Origin: Rhinopomastus cyanomelas
Lineage: Eukaryota > Chordata > Aves > Bucerotiformes > Rhinopomastidae
Assembly (NCBI GenBank): GCA_013400115.1
Contig: VXBP01008528.1
Coordinates: forward strand, 302,852 to 366,851
Length of the DNA: 64,000 nucleotides
Direction of reading: 5' to 3'
This document shows positions 21,636-32,340 of this stretch, piece after piece. A program made the position numbers and the translations under genes. The notes below the pieces were generated by a model. That model ran no database searches. It was not told the origin of the DNA and was given only the letters and a program-made list of their open reading frames with translations. Numbering within the stretch: the first letter of the stretch is position 1; each line of letters starts with the position of its first letter.

Positions 21636-22610
21636 AAATGGAAATCCTCCGGCCACAAAACCTCAGCACTTCCCAGCGCTAAGAAAGTTTGGACTGGATT
21701 CAAGCTCCAGCCCCCAGCCTCTCCATCCCTGTGTTGAGCTGCAACAGGACCACTGTGCAGCAACACTTCGGGGACAGGGTCTTTTTACGTGGCACCTCAC
21801 TCCCATCTCTGATATCAATCACACACTTAGAGCTTTAAACCAGAAGACCTTTTGAAACTGCTGCTCCTGGCCAAAAGCAGGACTCCTCCAAACGGTTCCA
21901 CAGCAAACTCTCCTAGGCTGTGGCACATTTAATGAGAGCAGCCCTGATCAGCTGCAGCCCGCCTTGCATGGTTAACTCAATCAGCAAACTACTAATGACT
22001 CCAGCATGTTACAGCTTTTTTGGCTAATGAGAACCGCATTGACCAGCTTTTTCCCAGGATCAAACGCCAACATGGAACGAGTTCTGGCCCAGCTGTAACA
22101 CTACCCTGCGAGCAGAGCGCTGACCAGCCAGGGCAGGATGGAGCCCAAGTGGTGTTAGGGTGGCAAAGGGTCTCCCTGACTTGCAGGGCAGCCCCTTCCC
22201 CAGAACAGGTCTGTCTGGTGAACCCAAAGCCCAGCACGAGCACTGAGCACCCAGCCTGGGGAGCAGCTTTTCCAGACAGAAAACCTTTTGTTCCCAGCAG
22301 GCTGCCTGTCTTAACTACTCCTTCTCCTCCTCGTTGTGCGGCAGGATAATTCATAGCAGGTGAGAAGTAAATTCACTCTTCCTCTTGCTTTCCCTTCCCT
22401 GTTGCTGCAGTTTGTCCTCACCTCCATTTCTTCTTCCCTCCTCCTTCAAAGCAGGAGCCAACTGACCATTTTCTGAGTGGAAACCTCACAGCAGACTGTG
22501 CCCCAAGGGAATTGTACTGTGGGTGGGGAACGGTGCCTCAGGCATCACCTTGCCTCCTACAAACCACTGTTAAATGTGGATTTGCTCCCATGGAAAGAAT
22601 TCTGGTGACT
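21636..22610. other. Unique DNA, nothing recognised
   Basis: No repeat or gene seen. Overlapping open frames on both strands at 22.0-22.35 kb are around 110-120 codons and unlike known proteins. Confidence 0.5.
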
Positions 22611-22996
22611 TCACAGAATCCCAGAATGATGGAGGCTGGAGAAGACCTCTCAGCTCAGCCAGCCCAGACCAGGGCCTACCATCACCACAGCGGCCACACC
22701 AGGGAACTAAGGGCCACAGCCAGGCTGTCCTTCAACACCTCCAGCGATGGAGACTCCACCACTGCCCTGGGCAGTCCAGTCCAGGCTCTGATCACCCTTT
22801 CCATGAGGAAGGGCTTCCTAACATCCAACCTGATAGCTTCAGGCCCTGCCCTCTTGTCCTGGGGCTGGTTGCCTGGGAGAAGAGCCCAACCCCCACCTGA
22901 CTACAACTTCCCTTCAGGGAGTTGGAAAGAAGGAAAAGGTTCTCCTCCAGTCTCCTCCAGGCTAAACACCTCCAGCTCCCTCAGCCTCTCCTTTGG
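22611..22996 (-). mobile_element. CR1 LINE 3' end (group 3)
   Basis: TCACAGAATCCCAGAATGAT, then the inverted group 3 terminus (CTCAGCTCAGCCAGCCCAG), CTTCCTAACATCCAACCTG and CTCCCTCAGCCTCTCC. The ORF2 frame is disrupted. Length is about 385 bp. Confidence 0.95.
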
Positions 22997-23918
22997 ACTA
23001 GGGGTTTGTTTGTTTCCTGCCAAAACACCCTTCAGGTTCCAATACAGTCTATTTTTTAAATTGCCCAATTTCTAAAACAGACTTTACTGGAGAAAATGCT
23101 CCAGTCTGATCAATTTTTGTCCATTAGAGGAGACCTTGGTTCCATTTTGGTCTGGAGTATCATCTTGCCAGGTGACAAGTTATTTCCCTCCTCAGTCCTT
23201 CCCTTCTCTCTATCAGCCAGGCACAACACTGAACACTTTGTCCTCTGGAAAGCAAAACTGTCTCAAACCAGCCAAACAAACCCAGGAGTCGCTTCGGTGC
23301 TGCTCAGCTTCACTCAGCACAACCCAAGAGCCTCACACTCTGCTACCCCTGGCTGCAACCAAACCAAATTGTGAAAACCCACCAGGTAAAAAGAGGAGAG
23401 AGAAGGAATCATCAGGACTGGGGAATTCATTGGAAAATGCCAGTTCTCCAAAGCTCTCCTGGAGACCAGGCTACTATCTGGCACCATGTGTGACCAGAAA
23501 TCACGAGGAATGCACCCAGTCCATCCATCAGGACGGTGCTCCTTCCTCTTTAAGGAGCGTTCCTGCGCAGTTCTTGCCACCTTAAAAGGCTGTGATATTA
23601 AATATCATTCAGCCAAGACATGGTGGGGGACCACGCATGACTTCATTCCTCTCTTAACAATGTCCTCAGGCCAACCACCAGGAATTCAGACTCTTAATAA
23701 CTTCCCTGGGCTGAGCACTCTTCACCTCCGGCACTCTCCCCTTATCTGCGGTGGGAAGCGTTCTTATTCATTCCGTGGTCTGCTCTGACCACAACACTCC
23801 ATGCTTCACTGACCTTCTCCCGCATCATTCTTCAGCTTCAAGCTTCCCAGCCTCACCTGCAGGTCCACACACACACTTGTGCCAGTACCTGCCCTCTTAA
23901 CTTGCACCCTACAACATC
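22997..23918. other. Unique DNA, nothing recognised
   Basis: Plus-strand open frames of up to about 150 codons (23136-23585) cross this stretch without resembling a known protein. No splice arrangement stands out. Confidence 0.5.
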
Positions 23919-24064
23919 TAGAATGATAGAACCCTGAGGTTGGAAAGGGCTTCCAAAGGTCATCAAGTCCAACCACTCAACAACAAGCAGGGACATCACT
24001 GACCAGACCAGATTGACCAAAGCCCCATCCAACCTGACCTTGAATGGCTCCAGGGTTGGGGACA
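23919..24064 (-). mobile_element. CR1 LINE 3' fragment (group 6), old
   Basis: GAATGATAGAACCCTGAGG, then TTGGAAAGGGCTTCCAAAGG, ACTGACCAGACCAGATTG and CCTTGAATGGCTCCAGGG. It is truncated in the 3' coding end. Confidence 0.88.
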
Positions 24065-24350
24065 AAACCTTTGTCCCCTTCTCCCACCCTGACTTGCATT
24101 TCTTCTGCACCACCACTGTCTTCCTTGCAAAGGCTGAGCCACTGAGTCCCAAGACTCTGCTACAGTGGCCAAGAGTAACTCCAGTCACTTGTGAGCAGAA
24201 GCTGGAGCTCCACATTCCCAGCAGGTTTCTACTCTTCCCTTCACCCCTGCCCAAAGATGGACTGTGCTTTCCTCTTTCAATCACTTCTCATTCCTTTCCA
24301 TCCTCTTTTTCCCAAAAGGACACAAGCCAGCTAGAAATGGCCACTGCAAA

Positions 24351-24730
24351 TCATGGAATCACAGGTGTGGAAGGGACCTCAGAGACCACCCAGTCCAAAT
24401 GCCCTGCCACAGACAGCAACACCTCTCACCAGACCAGGTTGCCCAGAGTCCCATCCAACCTGGCCTTGCACACTTCCAGGGATGAGGGAGCAGCCACAAC
24501 CTGCTCTAGGGCCACAGCAGCCTCACTGAAAAGAATTTCCTCCTAATACTTCATCTAAATCTGACCTCTTCCAGCTTAAAGTCATTTCTCCTCATCCTAT
24601 CACAACAAACTCTTGTAAAAAGCCCTTCCCCAGCTCCCTTACAGCCTCCTTCAGGTACTGAAAGCTGCTGCAAGGTCTCCCTGGAGCCTTCTCTAAGCTG
24701 AGCAGCCCCAACTCTCTCAGTCTGTCCCAT
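24351..24730 (-). mobile_element. CR1 LINE 3' end (group 6)
   Basis: TCATGGAATCACAGGTGTGG, then CACCAGACCAGGTTGCCCAG, GCCTTGCACACTTCCAGGG and GCCCCAACTCTCTCAG. It is about 380 bp with many private changes, so probably old. Confidence 0.94.
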
Positions 24731-25495
24731 TGGTGAACAGGTCTTTCACTGCTTTACTCACTTGCACTCTCCTTCTTCCCCCTGTCCTGTACAAAACACT
24801 TACCAAGAAAGTCCAGAACTGGGTCCACAACTGTGCGACTCACGTCCATTCACTATCAGCAGACAGGAGCCACTTCCTACCACCATGGTTCAAGAAAAAA
24901 CATCTAACTCACTCCAGGCTTTTATTCTCCTGGGCACCAAGAGACCTGCACTTGAAAAACAACTGGCAACACCTGGGGGTGGCTGCAGCCTGAAGTTAAT
25001 TAAAGCTACACTGCAAAGAACTTTGCCACTGCTCTTGGTGTTCTTGTAAATGGAAAAGGGCATCAGCACAGCCAGGGTTTGTTCTGCAGGGCTCCTGCCT
25101 CAGATTGCTTTTAAGTTTATTAAGTTCCAGCTCCAGGAAGAAAATGGTAGCATCTGATTTATTGGTCCGAGGGAAGAAGGATGAAGTAAGCAATAAATCT
25201 GGTAACGGCAGTGTTACCTCAGCTCGCTGCAAGCCCCAAGGTGCACTCAGATTCCACTCCGAGATTATGGAGCGCCCAGGGCAAACCCTCCCCTTGCTCT
25301 GTGCCTCAGTTTTCCTGCTCAGAGTAAGAGGATGCTAATGGTGGAACTGAGCTCTGTTTCATTTGGCAGAGACATTAAATCATCAAATCAGGTACCCACA
25401 AGCAAATCCATGGAGACTCTGTTACCATCAAGTATGTCTGTAGGATACTAGAAAAGAACCAGTGAGAAGGCACTAGGACAGCCCTACAGTTATTG
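24731..25495. other. Unique DNA, nothing recognised
   Basis: Overlapping short plus-strand frames near 24.73-25.05 kb have no family resemblance. No repeat was found. Confidence 0.5.
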
Positions 25496-25770
25496 CAGAA
25501 TCACAGAACATTAGGGATGGGAAGGGACCTCAGAAGGTCATCCAGTCCAATTCCCCTGCCACAGCAGGATCACCTAGACCAAGCTGCACAGGAACACATC
25601 CAGGTCAGACGTCTCCAGTGAAGGAGACTCCACAATCCCCCTGGGCAGCCCCTTCCAGTGCTCTGTCACCCTCACTGGGAAGAAGTTCCTTCTCATACTG
25701 ATGTAGAATCTCCTCTGTCCCAGCTCACACCCATTGCCCCTTGTCCTGTCACTAGATGAGAAGAGCTTAG
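25496..25770 (-). mobile_element. CR1 LINE 3' end (group 1)
   Basis: CAGAATCACAGAACATTAGG, then the full 3' untranslated region and ORF2 end. The minus-strand frame gives GNGCELGQRRFYISMRRNFF and TEHWKGLPRGIVESPSLE. A deletion near 25605 removes the usual GTGGGTTTTAAA segment. Confidence 0.96.
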
Positions 25771-25829
25771 CCCTTGAGGCATTTCCTTCTGTCACTGACT
25801 GTCACAGACTCCCCAATTTATACAACCAA

Positions 25830-26075
25830 AAAACAGAACCACAACATCATCATGGTCGGAAAGGTCCTCCCAGATCATGGAACCCAACTAGGCCCACAAC
25901 AACTAAAAGCCTGAATACCTGAATCCCTAAACTGATCGACAAGTACAAACAAACCTCCTCCATCCCTGCCACTACCGCAGGGTGTGAAGCACTACGTCTA
26001 CAAGTTTCTTAAACATCTCCAGGGATGGTGACTCAACCACCCTACAGAGAAGACCGTTCCAGTGCCTTACCACTG
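25830..26075 (-). mobile_element. CR1 LINE 3' fragment, old
   Basis: ACATCATCATGGTCGGAAAG, then CCTCCCAGATCATGGAACCC, TTTCTTAAACATCTCCAGGG and ATGGTGACTCAACCACC. The middle has drifted too far for a group call. It stops exactly where a plus-strand CR1 tail begins. Confidence 0.82.
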
Positions 26076-26138
26076 GTCCAGTTGATCTTGCTGTGGCAGG
26101 GGGATTGGACTGGATGATCTTTCAAGGTCTCTTCCAAG
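26076..26138 (+). mobile_element. CR1 LINE 3' fragment (group 1) abutting an inverted copy
   Basis: GTCCAGTTGATCTTGCTGTG, then GCAGGGGGATTGGACTGGAT and CAAGGTCTCTTCCAAG. The terminal CCTAATG plus 8-base tail are missing. It adjoins the old minus-strand copy with no spacer. Confidence 0.88.
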
Positions 26139-27105
26139 AGGTCTCTTTCTTTTTGTCTTAGGTTTTGGGTTTTTATTCCTTTCCAAGAGTGGACTGACTA
26201 GAAGGTTCCCTGGGCAAATCAATGAAACCAACACCCAACAAATGACCTTTCCTCAGTGTCTTATAAGTACCTGTCAACTTCAGGAGTGCCACCACCACTG
26301 AAAGGAGAGATTTAAAGCCAGACTATTCATTAGAGACCAAACTATTATTCTAGAGACTTAAATGAATTGGCTAGTGGCCAGCTTGCCTCGCCGTTTAGGT
26401 ACCGCTAGGAACACGGGAAGTGGCTGCTATGGGCTTTGTACAAAAGCACAGAAGAGGGAGCTGGGTTGGGGGGGGGGGGGGGCTTTAAAAGGGAAAAANG
26501 GGGGGGGAGACTTTAAAGAGGAAACAAGAACCAGGCTGTTCAGCTGGCAGTGGTCTGACATCCTCACAAGATGGCACGAAGGGTAAGCAGATGTAACCAG
26601 GGAACGACGGGAACAAGCTCGAGTCTGTAAACACCAGGGAGAGCGGCTACTTTACGGCATCACTGGCAAGTGACCATCTAAGCACGCCGTGAGGAGCACA
26701 TGCATTAGAAAAGAGACTGGGAGGGCGATTCAATAACTCCAGTTTGCTTTTGTATAGCAGACACACATGACTTGTCGTGTGCTGTTTGGAATTAGAAGCC
26801 AAATTTTATTCAAAGAAGGCAAAACTAAAAGCAAATATTGCCTGATATAGCCCACGTTTGCATTAAACACAAACATTTCAAGGTAGGAGTCACAAACCTC
26901 ACCAGTAATCATCTGGTTTGTATCAAGTGATGTGTCACCTTCAACTCCCCGGAGCCCTTTCCTCAGCATAACCTTCAAGTTCCCCTTTTAAACCTTTATT
27001 TATGATGACTAGGATGAAAGTAAAGGGGAGCAACAGGGGCTCTGTTACAAAGCATCACACGTGTCGGTGCAGCACGAGGAGCAGCACCTCAGCTGGCAGC
27101 AGGCA
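26139..27105. other. Unique DNA with a G-rich assembly weak spot
   Basis: It contains the poly-G tract described separately and CR1-free AT-rich DNA at about 26700-27000. No gene was recognised. Confidence 0.5.
26466..26520. repeat. Poly-G tract with an undetermined base and a short direct repeat
   Basis: A G run of about 15 precedes GGCTTTAAAAGGG, and a second run of eight G follows one N (26499), then GAGACTTTAAAGAGG. The two G-run plus CTTTAAA units may be a true duplication or an assembly artefact. The tract could form a G-quadruplex. Confidence 0.75.
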
Positions 27106-27602
27106 AGAATCATGGAATCATCAAGGTTGGAAAAGACCTCCAACATCATCAGGTCCAACCACCCGCCTGACAACACCCAACCACTAACCTTTCTGTTCAA
27201 ACACCCTGGCTGCCCCTTTCTTGAACCCCTCTGGGGACGGTGCCTCCACCCCCTCCCTGGGCAGCCTGTTCCAAGGCTTCTTCTGAGATGAAGTTTTTCC
27301 TAAGATCCAATCTGAACCTGCCCTGGCACAACCTGACCCCATTTCCTCTCATCCTGTCATTAGTCCCTAGGGAGAAGAGGCCAACTCCTGCCTCACTACG
27401 TCCTCTCTTCAGTTAGTTGTAGAGAGCAGTGAGGTCTCCCCTCAGTCTCCTCTTCTCCAGGCTGAACAACCCCAGCTCCCTCAGCCTCTGCTCATCAGCC
27501 CTGTTCTCCAGAGCCCTAACCAGCCCAGTTGCCCTTCTCTGCCCCCTCTCCAGCACCTCCACGTCCTTCCTGCACCACAGTGCCCAACACAGCACATAGC
27601 AG
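27106..27602 (-). mobile_element. CR1 LINE 3' end, about 500 bp (group 5 type)
   Basis: AATCATGGAATCATCAAGG, then TTGGAAAAGACCTCCAACAT and TTGAACCCCTCTGGGGACGG. The minus-strand frame gives GQRRATGLVRALENRADEQR, LRELGLFSLEKRRLRGDL and TALYN. It reaches the coding region upstream of that motif before breaking off. Confidence 0.95.
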
Positions 27603-28278
27603 GGCTGGGTTGGCTCTTCATCACCCCAAAGTCTACCCACACCATAGTCAAACAGAGCTGTCATGACTACACTACTCAAGAAACAACCTTCAGGAGTATC
27701 AGAACTAAAAGCTTTCTTTGCAGAACAGACAGAAAAGTTGGGGCTGCAAGACTAAGTAGCCTCATGCCATCCCTTCCTCCAATTCCCTACCCATGCTTTG
27801 ATGCTTCCTTATGGTTAGAGCTGCGGAAAGCCCTTGAGATGGCAGTAATGAATTTTGTTGGCCCTGCTGAGGAACCCTAAGACAGTTCTGGGTTAATTTA
27901 CTCTGCAAATACACCAGGATCTTCCAAGATTACTTTCTTCAGTCTCAGCATGAAGGCAGCAATTAAAACCATGTAAAAGAGTTTTCTATCCAAAACCTTG
28001 AGCTGCTTGGACAGGGATGTCTTTTAATATTCTTGGTGCTTCTAAAGCACAACAGTGGCACAGAACTTTCTTCCTAATTAAAGCTGCTTGGAATGCTTGC
28101 TAACCACCCACAAGCAGAGTCTCTGAAACTTGTGACAAACAGCTGGTGAAGATTTACCCTGCTATGGCTCAAGAAGACCATTGTATTCGGCAAGATGATA
28201 GGCAACTCAACCAGGTCCTCTAATGTAAATCAGGTGGCTCCAACACAAAGATACAGTCTGTGAACCATCAGGCACTTG
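27603..28278. other. Unique DNA, nothing recognised
   Basis: CR1-free, AT-balanced. No exon or RNA gene can be supported. Confidence 0.5.
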
Positions 28279-28849
28279 GAATCATAGGATCATAGAATGG
28301 AATCACAGAGTGGCCAGGGTTGGAAGGGACCTTAAAGATCATCTAGTTCCAACCCCACTGCACAGGCAGGGACACCTTCACTAGAGCAGGTTACTCAGGG
28401 CCCCAGCCAACCTGGACTTCAACACTTCCAGGAGTGGGGCAGCCACAACTTCCTTGGGCAACCTGTTCCAGCATCTCAGCAGCCTCACAGCAAAGAATTT
28501 GTTCCTTATGTCCAACTTCATTCTCCCCTCTTCAAGCCTGTCCCCTTGTCCTCTCACTACTATCTGTATCAAAAGCCCTCCTCCAGCTTTCCTGTAGCCT
28601 CCTTCAGATATTGGAAAGCTGCTAGAAGGCCACCTGGGAGCCTCCTCCAGGCTGAACAACTCCAACCTGCTCAGCCTGTCCTCAGAGGGGAGGTGCTCCA
28701 GCCCCCTGATCATTTGAGTTGCTCTCCTCTGGACCTCTTCCAGGATCTTGTGTCCTTCTGATGTTGGGGACTCCAGAACCAGACCCAGTACTCCAGGTGG
28801 GGTCTCACCAGTGTGGAGCAGAGGGGGAGCATCACCTCGCCCAGACCAA
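28279..28849 (-). mobile_element. CR1 LINE 3' end, about 570 bp (group 4)
   Basis: It has a multi-unit tail (AATCATAGGATCATAGAATG then GAATCACAGAG) and TTAAAGATCATCTAGTTCC. The minus-strand frame is open through RRATQMIRGLEHLPSEDRL and MKLDIRNKFFAVRLLRCWNR, with ILEEV upstream. In the middle a shifted segment replaces the usual sequence after LFSLEE, so this frame was probably shifted and restored. It is among the longest copies here. Confidence 0.96.
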
Positions 28850-29102
28850 CTGTTACTGCTTCTTTTGATGTAACCAGGACACAGTTGGATGATTCTGGAG
28901 CTCCACATCTTCCAAAAGGTTTCCTTGGGTGAAATTACCTCCTTTGGCAGATAGCAAGGTCTGAAAGGTTGGAGAACCCATTGCATCACCACTGCCCTTC
29001 TCTACAGACCTTATCCATCTTCTCAACACCATCACCACAAAAACCAGCCAAAACAGGCCCAAGATGTTCTTGCTACAACAACATACAAGTGGCTCCACCT
29101 GC

Positions 29103-29180
29103 GTTAGGGATTGGAAGGGACCTCACAAGGTCATCTAGTCCAATCCCCCAGCCACAGCAGGATCACCAAGATTCAGTCCA
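29103..29180 (-). mobile_element. CR1 LINE 3' terminus (group 1), tail lost
   Basis: GTTAGGGATTGGAAGGGACC, then TCACAAGGTCATCTAGTCC and GCCACAGCAGGATCACC. About 78 bp are present; the 8-base tail is missing at its end. Confidence 0.92.
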
Positions 29181-29449
29181 CAGCACATCTCCTTGCCGGT
29201 GACACACAAACTGCTGTAGGCAGCTTGATGCTTCTGTCACCCTCCTCCTCTCCCCCATGCGGTGGGATTTTGAAGACTGCAAAGCAAAAAGCACTTCCCT
29301 GCTCTGCTCTCAATGCCTCTGAGATGTGTGTGCTTCAGGTCCTGCCCTTCACGTCTAAAGCAGCTGGTTTTGCTGCCTTTGGGTTGTGTTGTCCCAGCAG
29401 AGGTGTCCTCCAGTCCAGTTGGCTGGAGAACAGGCACTTCTTTGAAATA

Positions 29450-29530
29450 GGGTTTAGTGGGCAGGGTGGGGTTGGGCTGATGGTTGGACTCGAAGATCTT
29501 GGAGGTCTCTTCCAACCTTAATGACTCTAC
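29450..29530 (+). mobile_element. CR1 LINE 3' terminus (group 5)
   Basis: GGGTTTAGTGGGCAGGGTGG, then GATGGTTGGACTCGAAGATC and CTTCCAACCTTAATGACTC. It is close to the terminus of the copy at 14950-15344. Confidence 0.93.
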
Positions 29531-30873
29531 AGTTGCATCCGTAAGGTCTCTGCCTGATGCCATCTCCCCCTCTGTTTTCTCTGCTATGTTCCTGCCACTC
29601 TTATTTACTCATCAGTCCGTTTGAAAACTCACCGATCTCCAGCCCCTCAGCGGAAGCTCGTGGTTTCTGGTGGTTTTCACAGAGGAAGGGTGACCCACAG
29701 CCAAACAGCCCGACCGTGTGCACAGATGAGATTACACGGCACAGCCCACGGTTCCGAGTGGTCCAGCTTTGCCACGGATAAGGCCCTCTGAGGAGGCTGA
29801 GGATGCAAACAGAGCCCTTCTTCAGAAACCACCCAGCTGCTGAGGATGCAAAAGGCAAAGGTTTAGGATAAGCTTCACGGTAAATTTGCTTCCACCAAAC
29901 TCTTCGTACGATGAGGTGGCAGCCAAGTGGGTCAAAGCGGATCCGGAAGGAGATATTTCCATTCTTCAAAGGCAGAAAAACAATTTTTCATCTTCTCCAG
30001 CTGGATGCAGTTAAAGAAGATTACAGCTGGGACGATTGCTTTCGGCAGCCTAGAGTCTGACCTACAATTCTGTAAAATATAACTAATCCTTCGTGTGTTG
30101 GCTGTCAAGAATTTTCCCTCACGTGCTGTTTGTTCTTGTCCTCAGTTTGCTCTGCGCGGAACGCTTGCCATGTTGTAGGTCTGCACATGAAGGCTCCTTG
30201 GCCTATTTCACGACCAGACAAGAGCTGATTAAACTAAGTGGAATAGAATAACAAGTCAAGACTTGGTTTGGTTATCTTGACTACCCAAGAGAGGCACCTC
30301 CAAAGCAAGCAGAGCAAGGAAAGGACAAGAAGGGAAAGATCTGCTGAGGGAGCACGTCAGTGCCCTGTTTGCTGGGAGATGCCAAACACAGAGGTTCTGA
30401 AGGACCACAACACACATTCCCCACTTCCAGCGATGAATCCAGAGAGCAGGAACACAGACAGGGAGGCAGCACATCAGTCTTCACGACCTGTCCTCCAAGA
30501 GGAGCAGGCGCTGCGTCTGAAGCCGCCGCAACGTAATGCACAGCAGCACCACAGCGCAGAGCTGCCTTCCTTGCTCTGAGGCTGAGGGAAACGGTCGTGC
30601 AGAAGCCCAGCCTCGTGCAAACGTGTGGACAAGCTCAGAGGAAGCAGCTACCCCGCACAGAGACTTTTTGCTCCCACCACAACAAAGAGGGAGGAAAAAA
30701 ATGCAGCCCCTGAAAGCCCTTCCCAGCGCTGCAGCTTTGTGCGACCAGCTGCTTTCAGAGAGGTTCCAGTGCAGGCACAAAGGTAAATTAACCCTCTTGT
30801 GTCCGTGACAGAAGCAGGAATATGTGAAGTTCAACATTAGCTTGACACAGCGCAGAGGGTGCAGTCTGTGCTT
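29531..30873. other. Unique block, nothing recognised
   Basis: CR1-free over 1.3 kb, with scattered CpGs. The minus-strand frame 30481-30963 (160 codons) runs from unique DNA into the CR1 copy at its right end and is not a gene. Confidence 0.5.
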
Positions 30874-31051
30874 TAGGGTGACAGAGCGCTGGAAGGGGCT
30901 GCCCAGGGAGGTTGTGGAGTCTCCTTCACTGGAGAGGTTTAAGACCCACCTAGATGTGTTCATGTGTGGCTTGGTCTAGGTGATCCTGCTGTTGCAGAGG
31001 GATTGGACTGGATGATCTTTCGAGGTCCCTTCCAATCCCTAATGATTCTAT
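30874..31051 (+). mobile_element. CR1 LINE 3' end (group 1)
   Basis: It starts at TAGGGTGACAGAGCGCTGG in the ORF2 C-terminal region. It keeps the whole 3' untranslated region and ends CCCTAATGATTCTATAAGG with a single tail unit. Confidence 0.95.
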
Positions 31052-31977
31052 AAGGACAGAGAGGAGCTGGCAGGACAATAAACCCAGTTTTAGCTGGTCT
31101 TTCCCCAAGGATGAGCCACTCGTGTCTGCCAGGGACACGGTACAGGGAAAAGACCCTATGGGACACCTCTCACCACACTGCTGCCATCACGACTGCAGTG
31201 TGGGGCAGCTGCACATGACATCCTAATGTGCCACCACCCATACGGAAAGAGAGAGGTAGCTCTCCAAGAACCTGAGCTGCACCAAGCCCCACACCAGGCC
31301 AGGGAGATGGATCCATGCATTCTCCCATCACTAGGCAAAGAAAAAGCCCCCACTTTCCTCAAAAGGCCTTTGTTCACACAAGAGCAGCCCCAGCAACCTA
31401 CTCACCAGGGCAAGGCCACATGGTGGACCCCAGGACAGCTCTGTGATGCTTGGTGGTGTGAGGATGCTGACAAAGATATTGGCCTGTGATGGCAAATCAA
31501 GATTAACGCAGCCAAGCAGGGAGCAGGTCCTCGGCAACTCCTTCCTTGCCACTTTAAGTTTAACTTTCCCTGTTTACTTCTTAATTCAATGCAGCCTTTT
31601 GATCTCTCCTGCTCTCCTTTCTCTTGTCTCCCAGAGTTTGCTGACACAGGAGAAGCATGACAAGCTCAGACAAGCTAACCTACTTTTTTCTTTCCCTCTC
31701 GCACACGTTAACGCTCCCACTCCTCTACCTCGCGTATGAAAGCGTATTGCGGGTGTCGTTATAATGATACCTCCAGCCCCTCTGTGCAGTAATTCCCCAG
31801 CTGACAGGTGAAGAGACTGAGACACGTTGCTCTTAAATTACTTGTTCCTCAAGCTTGCAGAGGAAACTAGCGACACAAGTGGGAATGAAACCCAACAGAG
31901 TCCTGTTTTGCTTGGTCCCCATCTATGGAAAGTTAAGGTACCTCCACCCATGAAGGTGACTGGAGGGAAAGGCTGGT
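31052..31977. other. Unique DNA, nothing recognised
   Basis: No repeat or gene found. Short frames overlap on both strands at 31.2-31.8 kb without family resemblance. Confidence 0.5.
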
Positions 31978-32340
31978 GACGAGAGGCTGAGGGTGCTGGG
32001 GGTGTTTAGCCTGGAGAGGAGGAGACTTGGGGGGCAACTTCTTCCACTCTACAACTCCCTGAATGGAGGTGCTAGTCAGGTGGAGATCAGGCTTTTCTCC
32101 CAGGCAAACAGCACCAGGATGAGAGGGCAGGGCCTGAAGCAGCCTCATGGAAAGGGTAATCAGAGCCTGGACTGGACTGCCCAGGGCAGCGGTGGAGTTG
32201 CCATCGCTGGAGGTGCTGAAGGCCAGCCTGGCTGTGGCCCTTAGTGCCCTGGTCTGGCCAGGGGGGTGATGTTAGGTCCTGGGCTGGGCTGGCTGAGCTC
32301 AGAGGGCTTTTTCTGCCTCACTCACTGTGGGATTCTGTGA
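31978..32340 (+). mobile_element. CR1 LINE 3' end (group 3)
   Basis: GACGAGAGGCTGAGGGTGCT, then AGGCTTTTCTCCCAGGC and GAAAGGGTAATCAGAGCCTG, with terminus GTTAGGTCCTGGGCTGGGCT and TGGGATTCTGTGA. A deletion before GGAAAGGGTAATCAG removes the coding stretch that gives the 'GKPFL' region in sister copies. Length is about 363 bp. Confidence 0.95.

Noticed and set aside
22020..22354. Overlapping 109- and 120-codon frames on opposite strands
   Set aside because: GC-rich DNA with no recognised domain and no splice context.
28381..28992. 203-codon minus-strand frame as a possible gene
   Set aside because: Most of it is CR1 ORF2 C-terminus; the remainder is run-on into unique DNA.
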